A stretch of DNA of 64,000 nt from Bryopsis sp. KO-2023. Lineage: Eukaryota > Chlorophyta > Ulvophyceae > Bryopsidales > Bryopsidaceae. The stretch spans positions 62,001 to 126,000 of the forward strand of contig BSYQ01000014.1 in NCBI GenBank assembly GCA_030272585.1, written 5' to 3'. Every line of letters starts with the position of its first letter. Position 1 is the stretch's first letter. Below, piece by piece: positions 28,273-38,450 of the stretch. Made by a program: the position numbers and the translations under genes. The notes beneath the pieces are model-generated. The model saw only the letters and a list, made by a program, of their open reading frames with translations. It had not been told where the DNA came from and made no database searches.

Positions 28273-28572
28273 ATGGACCCTTGGCTGGCTCACCTTCTCG
28301 ATCTTTATTACAGAGTAGAGTGGCAGTATCCCGACGAGGAGCTGGGATTACCGATTGTGCGGAGGGAAGCTAGGAGGAACGAGGTCCAGTTGAACTACGA
28401 AGAACTCGACCTACTCTGCTTCCTGAAAGAGCTGGAAGAACAGGCTGACAAGGAGAATCAGCCAACCCCAACTACCGAGTCACCTCTCGACTTTCCCACT
28501 ACATCAAGGTTTTACCGCTACGACGAGGAGGAACGGAACTCCTTGGCCCTGACATCGCTTTTTCACCAATGA
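28273..28572 (+). CDS. D1 leader ORF b
   Basis: 99 residues from ATG 28273 (MDPWLAHLLDLYYRVEW...). Acidic and Leu-rich, with short helices (LDLLCFLKELEEQADKEN) and a Pro/Thr-rich part. No recognised family. Its stop overlaps the start of ORF c as ATGA (28569-28572), a layout used for termination-reinitiation. It reappears unchanged in D2. Confidence 0.55.
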   Translation: MDPWLAHLLDLYYRVEWQYPDEELGLPIVRREARRNEVQLNYEELDLLCFLKELEEQADKENQPTPTTESPLDFPTTSRFYRYDEEERNSLALTSLFHQ

Positions 28573-28928
28573 AAGAGGAGAGGATCCACGAACTAAACGA
28601 CACCTACCAAGTAAAGTGGACGCTCGCGCAGCCAGGAGTACATAACGTACGGGGGCACGAGCAAGAGCCGGTTGTGAACTCAGAGGGTCTGGAAATCCCA
28701 ACTATCAGACCTCTGGGTTTGTTTGGCGACAAGTTTCTGCAGCTGACCCAAGAGGAGCGGCAGATTGTCAGGACGTGCACCGGAGATCCAGAGAGGAAGA
28801 GGGTTCCAGACACCCTCGTAAATCAGGAAGGAGAGTCAGTGGAGCTCCTTGATCGGAAAAGGCAGTCGAAGAAAGTTAGGGTATCCGAATTTACCTATCC
28901 GCGGAATACCCTAACCGAGGATTTTTGA
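28569..28928 (+). CDS. D1 leader ORF c
   Basis: 119 residues beginning MKEERIHELNDTYQVKW. Charged, without a recognised domain, with a basic C-terminal stretch (DRKRQSKKVRV). Starts at the ATGA overlap with ORF b and stops 7 nt before the gag ATG. The D2 copy is split by element E. Could be an N-terminal Gag-associated protein. Confidence 0.55.
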   Translation: MKEERIHELNDTYQVKWTLAQPGVHNVRGHEQEPVVNSEGLEIPTIRPLGLFGDKFLQLTQEERQIVRTCTGDPERKRVPDTLVNQEGESVELLDRKRQSKKVRVSEFTYPRNTLTEDF

Positions 28929-28935
28929 GGCTGAG

Positions 28936-29931
28936 ATGGAGCAACAGGTGGCTGAGTTGAGGGCGGCGTATGAGGAGGTAATGGGAAGGTTGAACCGAGT
29001 GCAAGGCGTGGTCGAAGAAGTACCGGGAATGCTGAGCACGGCGGTCAATGAGGCTGTGGGAAGCTCCATTTTGGAGCAACTAACCGACAAAGTGGGAACA
29101 GCAATCGGGGCGGCAACTGCAGCACAGGCTGGAACGGCGGCTGGAAGTGGTGGTCGAGGTAATGACCTGAGAAGCAAGCCAGCCCGACCTGATCTGTGGG
29201 GAGGCAGGCAGAATGACCCTCCTATCCAGGACTGGTTGTTCAGCCTCCGAGTGCATTTTGACGCCACCCACGTCGAAGATGGAGTCTCGAAACTCCGCCT
29301 GGCAGGATCTCTACTGAGAGGGCCAGCCGCGACATGGTGGAGGACAAGAGTGGAGGAGTCGGAGACTGATGGAGGCCGACCTTTGCCGACGTATGAGGAT
29401 TTCTGTGAGGAGCTGAAAAACCAGTTCGGAGAACCACATTTTTTGCGCCGCACACGGACAGAATGGGCGAATTTACGCCAAGGCGGAATGTCTGTGCGGG
29501 AATACACGCATCGCTTTAGGCAGCTGATGTTGTATATTTCCGACGCATCAGAGGGCGAGAAAATACACAGGTTCGTCGATGGTTTGCGAGGGAGGGTTGG
29601 AATCGAGACCGACCTCCAAAACCCCAAGACCTTGGATGAAGCTATTCGAGTGGCGGAAAGGTGGGGAGGAGCTCAATCTGGGAGTTCGATCTTGAATCGA
29701 GATCGCGGCGGCGGCGGCGGCAGCGGCGGTGGCGGAAATCGCAGATCGGATCACATGGAATTGGACTACGTCGGAAGAAGGCGACAACAGAGACAGCAGA
29801 AACAGCGAGGTGATAAAGAGAGAGAAAGAAATAAGCCAGTCTGGAAGAAAGAAAAAGCAGACGGAGAGGTGAAGTGTTACAAGTGTGGGCGTCGAGGGCA
29901 TTACGCTCGAGACTGCCCCTCGCGAAAATGA
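28936..29931 (+). CDS. gag: D1 Gag
   Basis: 331 residues. A short N-terminal coiled coil ([22 protein letters not shown]), then a retrotransposon Gag capsid-like region (about 90-250; [34 protein letters not shown]). A Gly-rich run at about 257-268 precedes a basic linker and a CCHC knuckle [14 protein letters not shown]. The stop TGA 29929-29931 overlaps the pol ATG (ATGA). No slippery heptamer is seen at the junction, so Pol is more likely made by reinitiation than by frameshift. Confidence 0.95.
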   Translation: MEQQVAELRAAYEEVMGRLNRVQGVVEEVPGMLSTAVNEAVGSSILEQLTDKVGTAIGAATAAQAGTAAGSGGRGNDLRSKPARPDLWGGRQNDPPIQDWLFSLRVHFDATHVEDGVSKLRLAGSLLRGPAATWWRTRVEESETDGGRPLPTYEDFCEELKNQFGEPHFLRRTRTEWANLRQGGMSVREYTHRFRQLMLYISDASEGEKIHRFVDGLRGRVGIETDLQNPKTLDEAIRVAERWGGAQSGSSILNRDRGGGGGSGGGGNRRSDHMELDYVGRRRQQRQQKQRGDKERERNKPVWKKEKADGEVKCYKCGRRGHYARDCPSRK

Positions 29932-32900
29932 GTATGTTAGGTAAACTCGCAGGGTGTGAAGTTAAGGGGAAGCCTGCGAGTTCGAGGAATTCTAGGAATT
30001 CGAGGGATTTTTCGTTGGAAGAAACGTCCAAGGAGCCGACTAGACCTGATAACCAAGATAACCTAGAAGTCCATTCATTTGATGGGACAGATTTAGACAT
30101 GACTAAGTTCGGATTTCTAGCAGTGGCTGAAACTGATAACCGAACTAGACAACTGATTACTGTGAAAGGGGAAATCTCAGGTTTTGCAGCTGAGATATTA
30201 ATAGACTGTGGAGCAACTGATTGCTTTTTGGCTCGGAAATTTTGCGAGAAAAATAAGCTGGAATTAGAAGCACAAGAAGAAAAAGTTAGCCTGGCTGGGG
30301 GAAGTACCTTAGAATCTAAAGGGAAGATCAGGGCTACTCTCAGATTTGGAGATTTTGCTAGTAGGGAGATTTTTCATGAAATGTCTCTTGCTAAGTATGA
30401 TGCTATATTGGGAAAAACTTGGCTGGCTAAGCATAATCCCCGGGTTGATTTTCGAACGAATGAGGTAGTGGTTTCAGACGGGCTGAAAGAACATTTGATT
30501 CCTCCGGCAAACCCTGGAGAGGAGGAAGAGGAACAGTATGTGCTGATGGTGTTTGAAACATGTTTGAACAGAACTGACTCTGAACAAAATGTTTCCAGAC
30601 AAGCTGAACTTGCAGCAGAAATCAGACAGGAATTTCCTAACACTTTTGTGGAAGAATTACCCAGTGAGATACCCCCTTCCAGAGGTATCGAACACACGAT
30701 CCAGTTGGAACCAGGCACGGTTCCACAAAGTAAAGCACCTTATCGACTAGGCATCAAGGAAATGGCAGAACTGAAAACTCAGATTTCAGCCATGTCGGAA
30801 AAAGGGTTTATTCGACCGAGTAGATCACCTTGGGGAGCACCGGTAATTTTTGTACCGAAGAAGAACGGGAAACTACGCATGTGTGTAGATTATCGGGCAT
30901 TGAATAAGGTGACGGTGAAAAACGCTTATCCGATTCCGAGGATAGATGAACTGATAGATCAGCTTCATGGCGCAAAATACTTCTCGAAAATAGATTTGTG
31001 TTCGGGATACTATCAAGTCAGGATGGCGAAAAAGGATTGGGCGAAAACTGCTTTTCGAACTAGATATGGATCTTACGAATACACAGTTATGCCAATGGGT
31101 TTGACAAATGCACCAGCAACTTTTATGAATGTGATGAACGATGTTTTTCGACCACATCTGGATAAGTTTGTTATAGTTTATCTCGATGATATCTTAGTTT
31201 ACAGTCGGAACTGGGAAGAGCACAAGGAACATCTTAGACAAGTGTTTCAGCTACTCGAAAAACACAAACTTTACGTTTCACCGGACAAATGTGATTTGGG
31301 GATGACAGAAGTCGAATTTTTGGGACACATAGTCGGAAGAGAGGGACTCTCCGTGGTACCTAAGAAAGTTTTAGCCATTAAGGAGTGGGCACAACCTCAG
31401 ACAGTTCGGGATATTAGGTCGTTTTTGGGTTTAGCGAATTATTATCGGAAATTTATTAAGGGATACTCTGGGATTGCAACGCCGTTACATGAACTAACAA
31501 GGAAGGAAGTTAAATGGCAGTGGACTGAAAGTCAGGAGAAAGCGTTTCAGACGCTAAAGAAGAGCATGCAGGAGGCACCTGTGTTAATAATTCCAGATCC
31601 GGAGTTGAGTTTTGAAGTAACTACAGACGCATCGGATTTTGCTATTGGAGGAGTTTTGACGCAAGATCAAGGTCAGGGGCAACAACCAGCCGCGTTTGAA
31701 AGTCGGAAATTAAATTCAGCTGAGAGGAATTATCCGACACACGAAAAAGAACTGTATGCGATAGTCTATTGTTTGAAAACTTGGCGACATTATTTGGGGG
31801 CGAGGAAATTTGTGGTTCACACGGACCACGCTCCGCTGAAATATATTCAGACGCAGCCTAAATTATCCAGTAGACAGGCTAGGTGGATGGAAACTTTACA
31901 GGAATTTGATTTTGAGATTAAATACAAACCTGGAAAAGAAAATACAGTTGCAGATGCATTGAGTCGAAGGTCGGAAATGGAATTAAACGCTGTGGCAAAA
32001 GTCCGAGCAGGCGTAGTATTTCAGGATCAGGTTAGACTTGCGTATCAAGGGGATGAACATTGCAGAGAAGTTATAGCTAATTGGGAAGCTGGTGAAAAAG
32101 ATCCGCGTTATAGGTGGGATGGCACAAAATTGTGGTATAGTCTGAAAGACAAATGGTTTTGGTATATTCCAAAGGACAAAGAAATTAGACAAACAGTGTT
32201 GGCTGAATGTCACGATCAGGCTGGACATTTTGGGAGACACAAGACTGTCGCAAATGTTCGAAAAAGATATTATTGGCCTAGATGCACTGAGGATGTCGAA
32301 CGATATGTTAGGACTTGTGTTGGTTGTCAGAAAAACAAGTCTAGCACTCAAAAACCATTGGGGTTATATCAGCCAATTCCAGTTCCAGACGAACGCTGGA
32401 AAGAAGTTTGTTTAGATTTTGTGGGACCTTTACCTATGACACAAAAGGGTCATGATTATTTAGTGGTTATGGTCGACCGTTTTAGTCGAATGATCCACTT
32501 GGTAGCCACCACTACTGCAGTTACAGCTAGTGGGGTAGCTGAAATTTTCTTTGATACAATTTTCAGACATCATGGGTTGCCAGAGGCTATTATTTCCGAT
32601 CGAGATACTCGTTTTACAGGCCAGTTTTGGCGAAAACTGTGGGAATTAGCGGGGACTCGTTTAGCTATGTCCTCTGGATATCACCCTGAAACTGATGGAA
32701 TGACTGAAAGGGCAAATCGAGTAGTCGGAGACATGTTGCGAATTTATATTTCGACCATAGGGGGTGATTGGGACACTAAATTAGTGGCGGCTGAGTTTGC
32801 TTATAACTCATCCGTTCACTCATCAACAGGTTTTACACCTTTTTATTTGGTTTATGGGCAACATCCCAGATCCCCTCAGGATTTGTTAGACTCAGGTCCA

Positions 32901-33473
32901 GTTTCAGATGAATGGTGGACAGTTTGGGCTAAAAGTTTACAGCTGGCTCGGAAAGCGATTTTGAAAAGCCAACAGCGACAGAGGGCTGTCGCAAACCGAG
33001 GGCGGAGGGATGCAAGTTTTGCATTAAATCAGTATGTCTTTTTATCGACAGCTGATTTACCTTTACCGCCAATGATGGGCCGGAAGTTGGTATCTAAGTT
33101 TTGTGGACCTTTTAGAATTATTGATATTGTGACATCAGTAACTTACAGGTTGGAACTTCCTAATCACTGGAAAATACATGATGTTTTTCATGTTTCCAAG
33201 CTAAAAGCATTTGAAGATGGATCAGAAGAGTTTCCAGCCAGGGCTATTTCTCCACCTCCAGATCCAGTGGTGTTGGAAGGAGTCGAGGAATATATCGTCG
33301 AAAAGATCAAGACACATCGAACCAAACGGCGGAAAAAGAAGAATGTGACAGAGTACTTGGTTTCCTGGGAAGGATACGGATCGGAAGAGGACCAGTGGCT
33401 CCCGTCACATCACTTGGGTAATGCGCAGCAAGTGCTGCAGGAGTATTTACGTCAAAAATCTTCCATGGACTAG
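29928..33473 (+). CDS. pol: D1 Pol: protease, RT, RNase H, integrase, chromodomain
   Basis: Start chosen at ATG 29928, which overlaps the gag stop; about 1181 residues. A short Ser/Arg/Asn repeat lies near the N-terminus. Protease [12 protein letters not shown] with [12 protein letters not shown] and catalytic YLDDILVYS; RNase [14 protein letters not shown] with the first Asp present, and [10 protein letters not shown]. Integrase has an HHCC finger ([10 protein letters not shown] ... CVGCQKNK) and a DDE core ([22 protein letters not shown]), and ends with a chromodomain ([16 protein letters not shown]). All catalytic residues checked are present, and stop is 95 nt before ORF3. Confidence 0.95.
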   Translation: MSMLGKLAGCEVKGKPASSRNSRNSRDFSLEETSKEPTRPDNQDNLEVHSFDGTDLDMTKFGFLAVAETDNRTRQLITVKGEISGFAAEILIDCGATDCFLARKFCEKNKLELEAQEEKVSLAGGSTLESKGKIRATLRFGDFASREIFHEMSLAKYDAILGKTWLAKHNPRVDFRTNEVVVSDGLKEHLIPPANPGEEEEEQYVLMVFETCLNRTDSEQNVSRQAELAAEIRQEFPNTFVEELPSEIPPSRGIEHTIQLEPGTVPQSKAPYRLGIKEMAELKTQISAMSEKGFIRPSRSPWGAPVIFVPKKNGKLRMCVDYRALNKVTVKNAYPIPRIDELIDQLHGAKYFSKIDLCSGYYQVRMAKKDWAKTAFRTRYGSYEYTVMPMGLTNAPATFMNVMNDVFRPHLDKFVIVYLDDILVYSRNWEEHKEHLRQVFQLLEKHKLYVSPDKCDLGMTEVEFLGHIVGREGLSVVPKKVLAIKEWAQPQTVRDIRSFLGLANYYRKFIKGYSGIATPLHELTRKEVKWQWTESQEKAFQTLKKSMQEAPVLIIPDPELSFEVTTDASDFAIGGVLTQDQGQGQQPAAFESRKLNSAERNYPTHEKELYAIVYCLKTWRHYLGARKFVVHTDHAPLKYIQTQPKLSSRQARWMETLQEFDFEIKYKPGKENTVADALSRRSEMELNAVAKVRAGVVFQDQVRLAYQGDEHCREVIANWEAGEKDPRYRWDGTKLWYSLKDKWFWYIPKDKEIRQTVLAECHDQAGHFGRHKTVANVRKRYYWPRCTEDVERYVRTCVGCQKNKSSTQKPLGLYQPIPVPDERWKEVCLDFVGPLPMTQKGHDYLVVMVDRFSRMIHLVATTTAVTASGVAEIFFDTIFRHHGLPEAIISDRDTRFTGQFWRKLWELAGTRLAMSSGYHPETDGMTERANRVVGDMLRIYISTIGGDWDTKLVAAEFAYNSSVHSSTGFTPFYLVYGQHPRSPQDLLDSGPVSDEWWTVWAKSLQLARKAILKSQQRQRAVANRGRRDASFALNQYVFLSTADLPLPPMMGRKLVSKFCGPFRIIDIVTSVTYRLELPNHWKIHDVFHVSKLKAFEDGSEEFPARAISPPPDPVVLEGVEEYIVEKIKTHRTKRRKKKNVTEYLVSWEGYGSEEDQWLPSHHLGNAQQVLQEYLRQKSSMD

Positions 33474-33567
33474 CTCCTGTTTTCCTGAGTTCGGGTTGAG
33501 TGTGTGCGAGTGCGAGTGTGTGCGAGAGACAGTTTGGAGTTCGAAAAAGAAAAAGAAAGCAGACAAC

Positions 33568-34587
33568 ATGGTTGAGTTTGGTGGAGGAGTCAAAGCACTG
33601 TTGGAGGAGATTAAAAAGAATGCTGAAGCGATCGAGGGAGTGTCGGAAAGGATCAACAAAATGCTGGAGGAGTACCTGAAGGAAGGAACCAGACTGGAAA
33701 GAATCCAAGAAAGAGATGAGCAGGAGGCCCTGGAAAAAATGGCAAAGCTGGAGGAGGAAAAAGAACAACTCAAGCAAAAGATCGGCGAGCTGGAAGAAGA
33801 AGGGGGATTTCAGGCGGAAAGAGATAGCTGGGAGGCTGAACGCACTCGGTTGCTCGACGACCGGGCGAAATATTTGGCGGAAAATGAGGACCTCAGCGTA
33901 AAATTGGCGATGGCGGAAACTTCAGCGGACGCGGCGAAAAGAGAGGCGGAAAAGCTGCTGATGGAGGGGGCAGATGAGGAAATGCGCCACAAGCTCGACG
34001 GGGTCGAAGACAAGCTGCGGGAAGAGCAAATGCGGAACCAACAGCTCAAGGGCCAGGTAGACTTGTTGAAGAGTATGGTGGAGTCCATGTCGGGAAAACC
34101 AAGCGGAGAAGTGAAGCACGAAGAGGGGGAAAAACACACTTGCGTGTTTTGTCGCACCCCAAGCAGCAACTGTCAGCCGACCGGAGAAGACTGCCAACGG
34201 CACTGGGTGTGCTCGAATATCGGGTGTCGGGATCGGGTGTGGCTGAGTATCAGTCTGGAAGTCGATGAGGAAAAACGAGACTGGCGGAGAATGTGGGTAC
34301 CAGCTGAAACAGGGCCACCAATGGTGCTACACTCGGAAACCTGCAAACTCTGCGCCTTGGGTTTCAAGTTGGGGGCGGATTATACTCGGGGAGTGTATTT
34401 AAAGGCCAAGCGGACCGTGGGCCCCCTGAGAAAATTCGAGGCAGCTGAAGACGATGCAGAACCAACGGACTACGATGGGGATTGGGTCGTCAATGAGCCA
34501 GGCGGAGACAGTGGACCAGAAGGAAAGAAAAGGAAACCTCCTGGAAGTTCAGGGGGATCCAGAAATGTGAAACTCAGAAAAGCCTGA
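33568..34587 (+). CDS. D1 ORF3: coiled coil plus CxxC/CxxHxxC module
   Basis: 339 residues from ATG 33568; the open frame upstream overlaps pol and is less likely coding. Residues about 5-175 form a long Glu/Lys/Leu coiled coil. Then C192-x2-C195-x13-C209-x2-H212-x2-C215-x43-C259-x2-C262, with extra Cys at 202 and 220. The tail is charged with a basic stretch (EGKKRKPP). The ligand order matches the core of element B ORF3 (CxxC...CxxHxxC...CxxC), though the sequences otherwise look unrelated. No membrane segment. Function unknown; zinc binding is inferred. Confidence 0.8.
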   Translation: MVEFGGGVKALLEEIKKNAEAIEGVSERINKMLEEYLKEGTRLERIQERDEQEALEKMAKLEEEKEQLKQKIGELEEEGGFQAERDSWEAERTRLLDDRAKYLAENEDLSVKLAMAETSADAAKREAEKLLMEGADEEMRHKLDGVEDKLREEQMRNQQLKGQVDLLKSMVESMSGKPSGEVKHEEGEKHTCVFCRTPSSNCQPTGEDCQRHWVCSNIGCRDRVWLSISLEVDEEKRDWRRMWVPAETGPPMVLHSETCKLCALGFKLGADYTRGVYLKAKRTVGPLRKFEAAEDDAEPTDYDGDWVVNEPGGDSGPEGKKRKPPGSSGGSRNVKLRKA

Positions 34588-35098
34588 GTTGAATATAAAA
34601 AAAAAAAAAAAATATAGGATCAAGAGTGAAATATGATTTTCTGTTGGTAATTGGGTGTTTGAATTTTATTTTGTTTTTGGAAGAAAAAGGAAAAGAACAG
34701 TGAATGGATCAAGTGAGGGTAGAGGGAATTTCTGGAAAACAATTAACATACTGAGTGTGTAAAAACACTTGTGAGAATTACAGTTTGACTAGAGCTGAGA
34801 CTGTGTGATTTCCAGTGTGGGCTGTGAAGTCTATTGAACAGGGTTGGGTTTATGTGTGAACGGGCTGGGATGGGATGTCACAGCGGCAGAAGTAACCATA
34901 AGCAGAAACCAACATTCAGCTCAAGTCGCAATCGGGAAGTTGTTACGGAAAACGTCGGAGAATATTGCTTACAGCTATATCAGAGGTATTCTCAGAATAA
35001 GCGAGTTAGTTAACTTGGCAGTTCTGGTGAGTCGTGCAATACGAACTTAGTGTACAGAACATCGCTGGGTCAGCGATCTCTCTCTAAGGGGGGAGGAG
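34588..35098 (+). other. D1 3' untranslated region and polypurine tract
   Basis: Non-coding. Contains an A-run (about 34598-34612) just after ORF3 and ends with the polypurine tract AAGGGGGGAGGAG (35086-35098) directly before the 3' LTR. Confidence 0.75.
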
Positions 35099-35669
35099 TG
35101 AAACGGCTGACTTAGTAGGCGAAGATCTAGGCGGAAAACAGAGGTTACAGTCTGAGAGTTCCAGGTAGTCGCGGACTGACTGGAATGGGGTAGTTACGTG
35201 ATGCTCAATGAGAGGCTGAAACGTAGTGAAAAGAGTTCGAACCAGGTTCAGTATATTCAGTGTCAGGTCTCAGATGGCTGAGAGTTTGGGTAGAGAGTCG
35301 GGAGTCAGACTGGAAGGAGCTTCAGTCTGGGTCCTTAGTCTAGAGGTTATCAAGGGTTATAAAGGGTTAGTCGGAGCTCTGGCTAGAAGGGCTGAGCTGA
35401 GAAATGATAGAGACGTTTTGAGGAGAGCTAGATGATAGCTAGTATTTGTAAGGTTAGGAGATGGGCTGGGAGTTTTCTAGAAGCTCTGGGCTGAGAGTAT
35501 AAAAGGCTGGGGATCGTTGTAAAGAACAAGCTTGTTGAAATAAGATTCAGTTGTATACTCTCGTGTCCCAGACCTTTCTTACAGAACTTCTGGTCGTCTC
35601 CCAACGTGTGTGAAGAACGGGTTAAGTGGCGGCTGGAAGTATTCAGCCTCAGGAAACGAATCCGTTTCA
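35099..35669 (+). repeat. D1 3' LTR
   Basis: 571 bp, no difference noticed from the 5' LTR. Followed by cccac (35670-35674) and the resumed element C integrase. Confidence 0.95.
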
Positions 35670-35674
35670 CCCAC

Positions 35675-36484
35675 GTTCGGAATACCGAGCGTGATCATCT
35701 CGGACCGAGACCCGAGGTTCACCAGCCAGTTCTGGAAGGAGCTGTTCCGGTTGCTTGGGTCCTCGTTGAAGATGTCAACAGCGTTCCATCCTCAGACTGA
35801 CGGACAGTCCGAGGTTACAATCCGGACCTTGGAGAACTTTCTACGTCCTTACGTGGAAGCAAGGCCGGACGGGTGGGCGAAACTACTGAACACGGCCGAG
35901 TTCGCAGCTAACAACGCTACGAACGCTTCGACTGGCTACTCGCCGTTCTACCTCATGTACGGCCAGCACCCTCGTGCCCTCAAAGTGTACCGTCCGAAGT
36001 CGATTGTGGAAGCGGCGGACGCAATGGTGGCGCGAAGGGATGAGGAGATGAACGAAGCGAAGAAGAACTACAAACTGGCCCAGGACCGCATGGCAGAGAA
36101 CGCGAACAGGAAGCGCAGACATGTCGAGTTCCAAGTCGGCCAAGAAGTCTGTCTTCGTTCATCACACATTCCACTGGCGATTACAAAGCACCTGCCCTCG
36201 AAGATTCGAAGAAAGTATGTGGGGCCATTCAAGATCGAGAAGGTGATCTCTCCGGTGGCTTATCGTTTGACGCTACCGAGTACATGGCGCCTCCACCCCA
36301 CGTTCCACATCTCGAAGCTGAAGGAGTTCCGTCGTTCGTCCGAGTTCGTACGCGACGTCGAACCAGGACCAGTACTCACGGACGAGTTGACGGGACAGCT
36401 TGAGTACGAGGTGGAGAGCATACTTCGATCAAAGGGAACGGGCAAGCGAAAGAGGTACCTCGTACTATGGAAGGGGTACCCACT
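35675..36484 (+). pseudogene. pol: Element C Pol, part 3: integrase core and C-terminal domain
   Basis: Continues in frame from 27441 after one copy of cccac. Shows IISDRDPRFTSQFW (second Asp of DDE) and HPQTDGQSEVTIR (Glu), then the integrase C-terminal region (PLAITKHLPSKIRRKYVGPF) and the first part of the chromodomain (RYLVLWKGYPL), where D2 interrupts. The open frame running into the D LTR at either end is artefactual. Confidence 0.85.
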
Positions 36485-37055
36485 TGAAACGGCTGACTTA
36501 GTAGGCGAAGATCTAGGCGGAAAACAGAGGTTACAGTCTGAGAGTTCCAGGTAGTCGCGGACTGACTGGAATGGGGTAGTTACGTGATGCTCAATGAGAG
36601 GCTGAAACGTAGTGAAAAGAGTTCGAACCAGGTTCAGTATATTCAGTGTCAGGTCTCAGATGGCTGAGAGTTTGGGTAGAGAGTCGGGAGTCAGACTGGA
36701 AGGAGCTTCAGTCTGGGTCCTTAGTCTAGAGGTTATCAAGGGTTATAAAGGGTTAGTCGGAGCTCTGGCTAGAAGGGCTGAGCTGAGAAATGATAGAGAC
36801 GTTTTGAGGAGAGCTAGATGATAGCTAGTATTTGTAAGGTTAGGAGATGGGCTGGGAGTTTTCTAGAAGCTCTGGGCTGAGAGTATAAAAGGCTGGGGAT
36901 CGTTGTAAAGAACAAGCTTGTTGAAATAAGATTCAGTTGTATACTCTCGTGTCTCAGACCTTTCTTACAGAACTTCTGGTCGTCTCCCAACGTGTGTGAA
37001 GAACGGTTTAAGTGGCGGCTGGAAGTATTCAGCCTCAGGAAACAAATCCGTTTCA
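36485..37055 (+). repeat. D2 5' LTR (571 bp)
   Basis: TG...CA ends; TATAAAAG at 36884-36891. Carries the D2-specific bases ctcgtgtTtc, cggTtta and aacAaatc by comparison with D1. Confidence 0.95.
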
Positions 37056-37056
37056 C

Positions 37057-37068
37057 TGGTTTCGGAGC
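37057..37068 (+). promoter_or_regulatory. D2 primer-binding site
   Basis: TGGTTTCGGAGC one base after the LTR, as in D1. Confidence 0.7.
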
Positions 37069-37073
37069 GAGTT

Positions 37074-37304
37074 ATGCCTATAATCAGAGAAGAAGAATAC
37101 TGGTTTGGCGAAGAAGGAGATCCTAGGTTACTGCTTGTAGACCTCTGGCTGGAAGAGAACCCGTTGGAAGTTCTGCACATAGGCGAAGACAATAGTGATA
37201 CTGAAAGCACAGGATCAAGCGAATCGAGAACTGAGACAGAGGCGACAGTTGATCTTCCGCTTACCCCTGAAACCCCAACTCAGGAGGAACCCCAACATCA
37301 GTGA
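37074..37304 (+). CDS. D2 leader ORF a
   Basis: 76 residues, apparently identical to D1 ORF a. First ATG after the LTR TATA box. Confidence 0.55.
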   Translation: MPIIREEEYWFGEEGDPRLLLVDLWLEENPLEVLHIGEDNSDTESTGSSESRTETEATVDLPLTPETPTQEEPQHQ

Positions 37305-37315
37305 GTTCGTTGTCT

Positions 37316-37615
37316 ATGGACCCTTGGCTGGCTCACCTTCTCGATCTTTATTACAGAGTAGAGTGGCAGTATCCCGACGAGGAGCTGGGATTACCGATTG
37401 TGCGGAGGGAAGCTAGGAGGAACGAGGTCCAGTTGAACTACGAAGAACTCGACCTACTCTGCTTCCTGAAAGAGCTGGAAGAACAGGCTGACAAGGAGAA
37501 TCAGCCAACCCCAACTACCGAGTCACCTCTCGACTTTCCCACTACATCAAGGTTTTACCGCTACGACGAGGAGGAACGGAACTCCTTGGCCCTGACATCG
37601 CTTTTTCACCAATGA
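37316..37615 (+). CDS. D2 leader ORF b
   Basis: 99 residues, apparently identical to D1 ORF b, ending in the ATGA overlap with ORF c (37612-37615). Confidence 0.55.
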   Translation: MDPWLAHLLDLYYRVEWQYPDEELGLPIVRREARRNEVQLNYEELDLLCFLKELEEQADKENQPTPTTESPLDFPTTSRFYRYDEEERNSLALTSLFHQ

Positions 37616-37675
37616 AAGAGGAGAGGATCCACGAACTAAACGACACCTACCAAGTAAAGTGGACGCTCGCGCAGC
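37612..37675 (+). pseudogene. D2 leader ORF c, 5' fragment
   Basis: Only the first 21 codons remain before element E, which duplicated gcagc (37671-37675). The rest lies at 46168-46463. Confidence 0.75.
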
Positions 37676-37905
37676 TGATACGAGGTGACGAGGTTAGTGT
37701 CTAGATGTCCCATCGGTGAGTGGGTGTGTCACTGTAGAGTAAGGGGTTAGTGTGTTGTGGACGGTATAAAAGGGGTTGTATTTTTGACATTGTGTAACCT
37801 TTGGGGCTGGGTTTGCTATTGTGTTGTGTTCCCACGTTCTACCCTCCTCCACTTGGAGGAGGGCCCCTATCTACCCTTCCCCCTCTGGGGGAAGGGCCCC
37901 TATCA
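37676..37905 (+). repeat. E 5' LTR (230 bp) with TATA box and twin hairpins
   Basis: TATAAAAG at 37765-37772. The last 65 bp contain two perfect 10-bp hairpins: CCCTCCTCCA / TGGAGGAGGG (37842-37851, 37854-37863) and CCCTTCCCCC / GGGGGAAGGG (37874-37883, 37887-37896), each followed by cccctatc. Confidence 0.95.
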
Positions 37906-37908
37906 TTT

Positions 37909-37920
37909 TGGTTTCGGAGC
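37909..37920 (+). promoter_or_regulatory. E primer-binding site
   Basis: TGGTTTCGGAGC, 3 bases after the LTR. Confidence 0.7.
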
Positions 37921-38450
37921 TTGGGCGTCCCTAAACGACGAGGACGGGCGACCCTGTAGGCGGAGCCACGAAAAAGTCAGTGGCTAGGTTAAGTGCCTAT
38001 CAAGAGGGGATGGGCAAGGAGTGATGGCACCAAAGGGGGTGGTGCTAGGTGGGATCGAAGGAGCGCGAGTGCGAGCGACGAGTTCGTAAGCACTGGAAAG
38101 GTCGGGGTAGAGGCGAGGAGAAGGAAACGAAAAGGAACCCGTCGCAGGAAGAGATCTAAGGGTCAGATCTACAGGAATCTGCAGGTGACCTTGTGACTGT
38201 TAACCTAAAGGACAGCACAGTGGTCGAAAAGAGTTCGAAACAGGTCGAAAGAGCTCGAAAAGCAGTGGAAAGAAAAGCTGAGAGCTTAAGTTTCCCTAAG
38301 ACAAAGTTTCGACAGAACCTGTAAATTTCTGGAAGAAGATCTACAGCAGATCTGCAAAGATCTCCTACAAACGAACCACCTATGGACGAACCAAGTTCGA
38401 GTCAACGTTTGTGAGGGAAGTTCGACACACGGACGGCCAACGCGTGGTGG
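37921..38450 (+). other. E leader region
   Basis: Purine-rich, non-coding by inspection. It has a short basic frame (about 37993-38196) lacking an ATG start, which I do not call. It would be the place for packaging signals. Confidence 0.4.

Larger units (their letters stand above)
27442..35669 (+). mobile_element. Element D, copy 1 (D1), complete chromovirus inserted in C
   Basis: 8228 bp with 571-bp LTRs (27442-28012, 35099-35669) that look identical, TG...CA ends and target duplication cccac (27437-27441, 35670-35674). Internal order: PBS, three small ORFs (a, b, c), gag, pol with chromodomain, ORF3, polypurine tract. All ORFs look intact, so this may be an autonomous and recently active copy. 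Confidence 0.95.

Noticed and set aside
28911..29627. 238-codon minus-strand frame opposite D gag (and at 46446)
   Set aside because: Antisense shadow of Gag; no start context or domain, repeated only because D is repeated.
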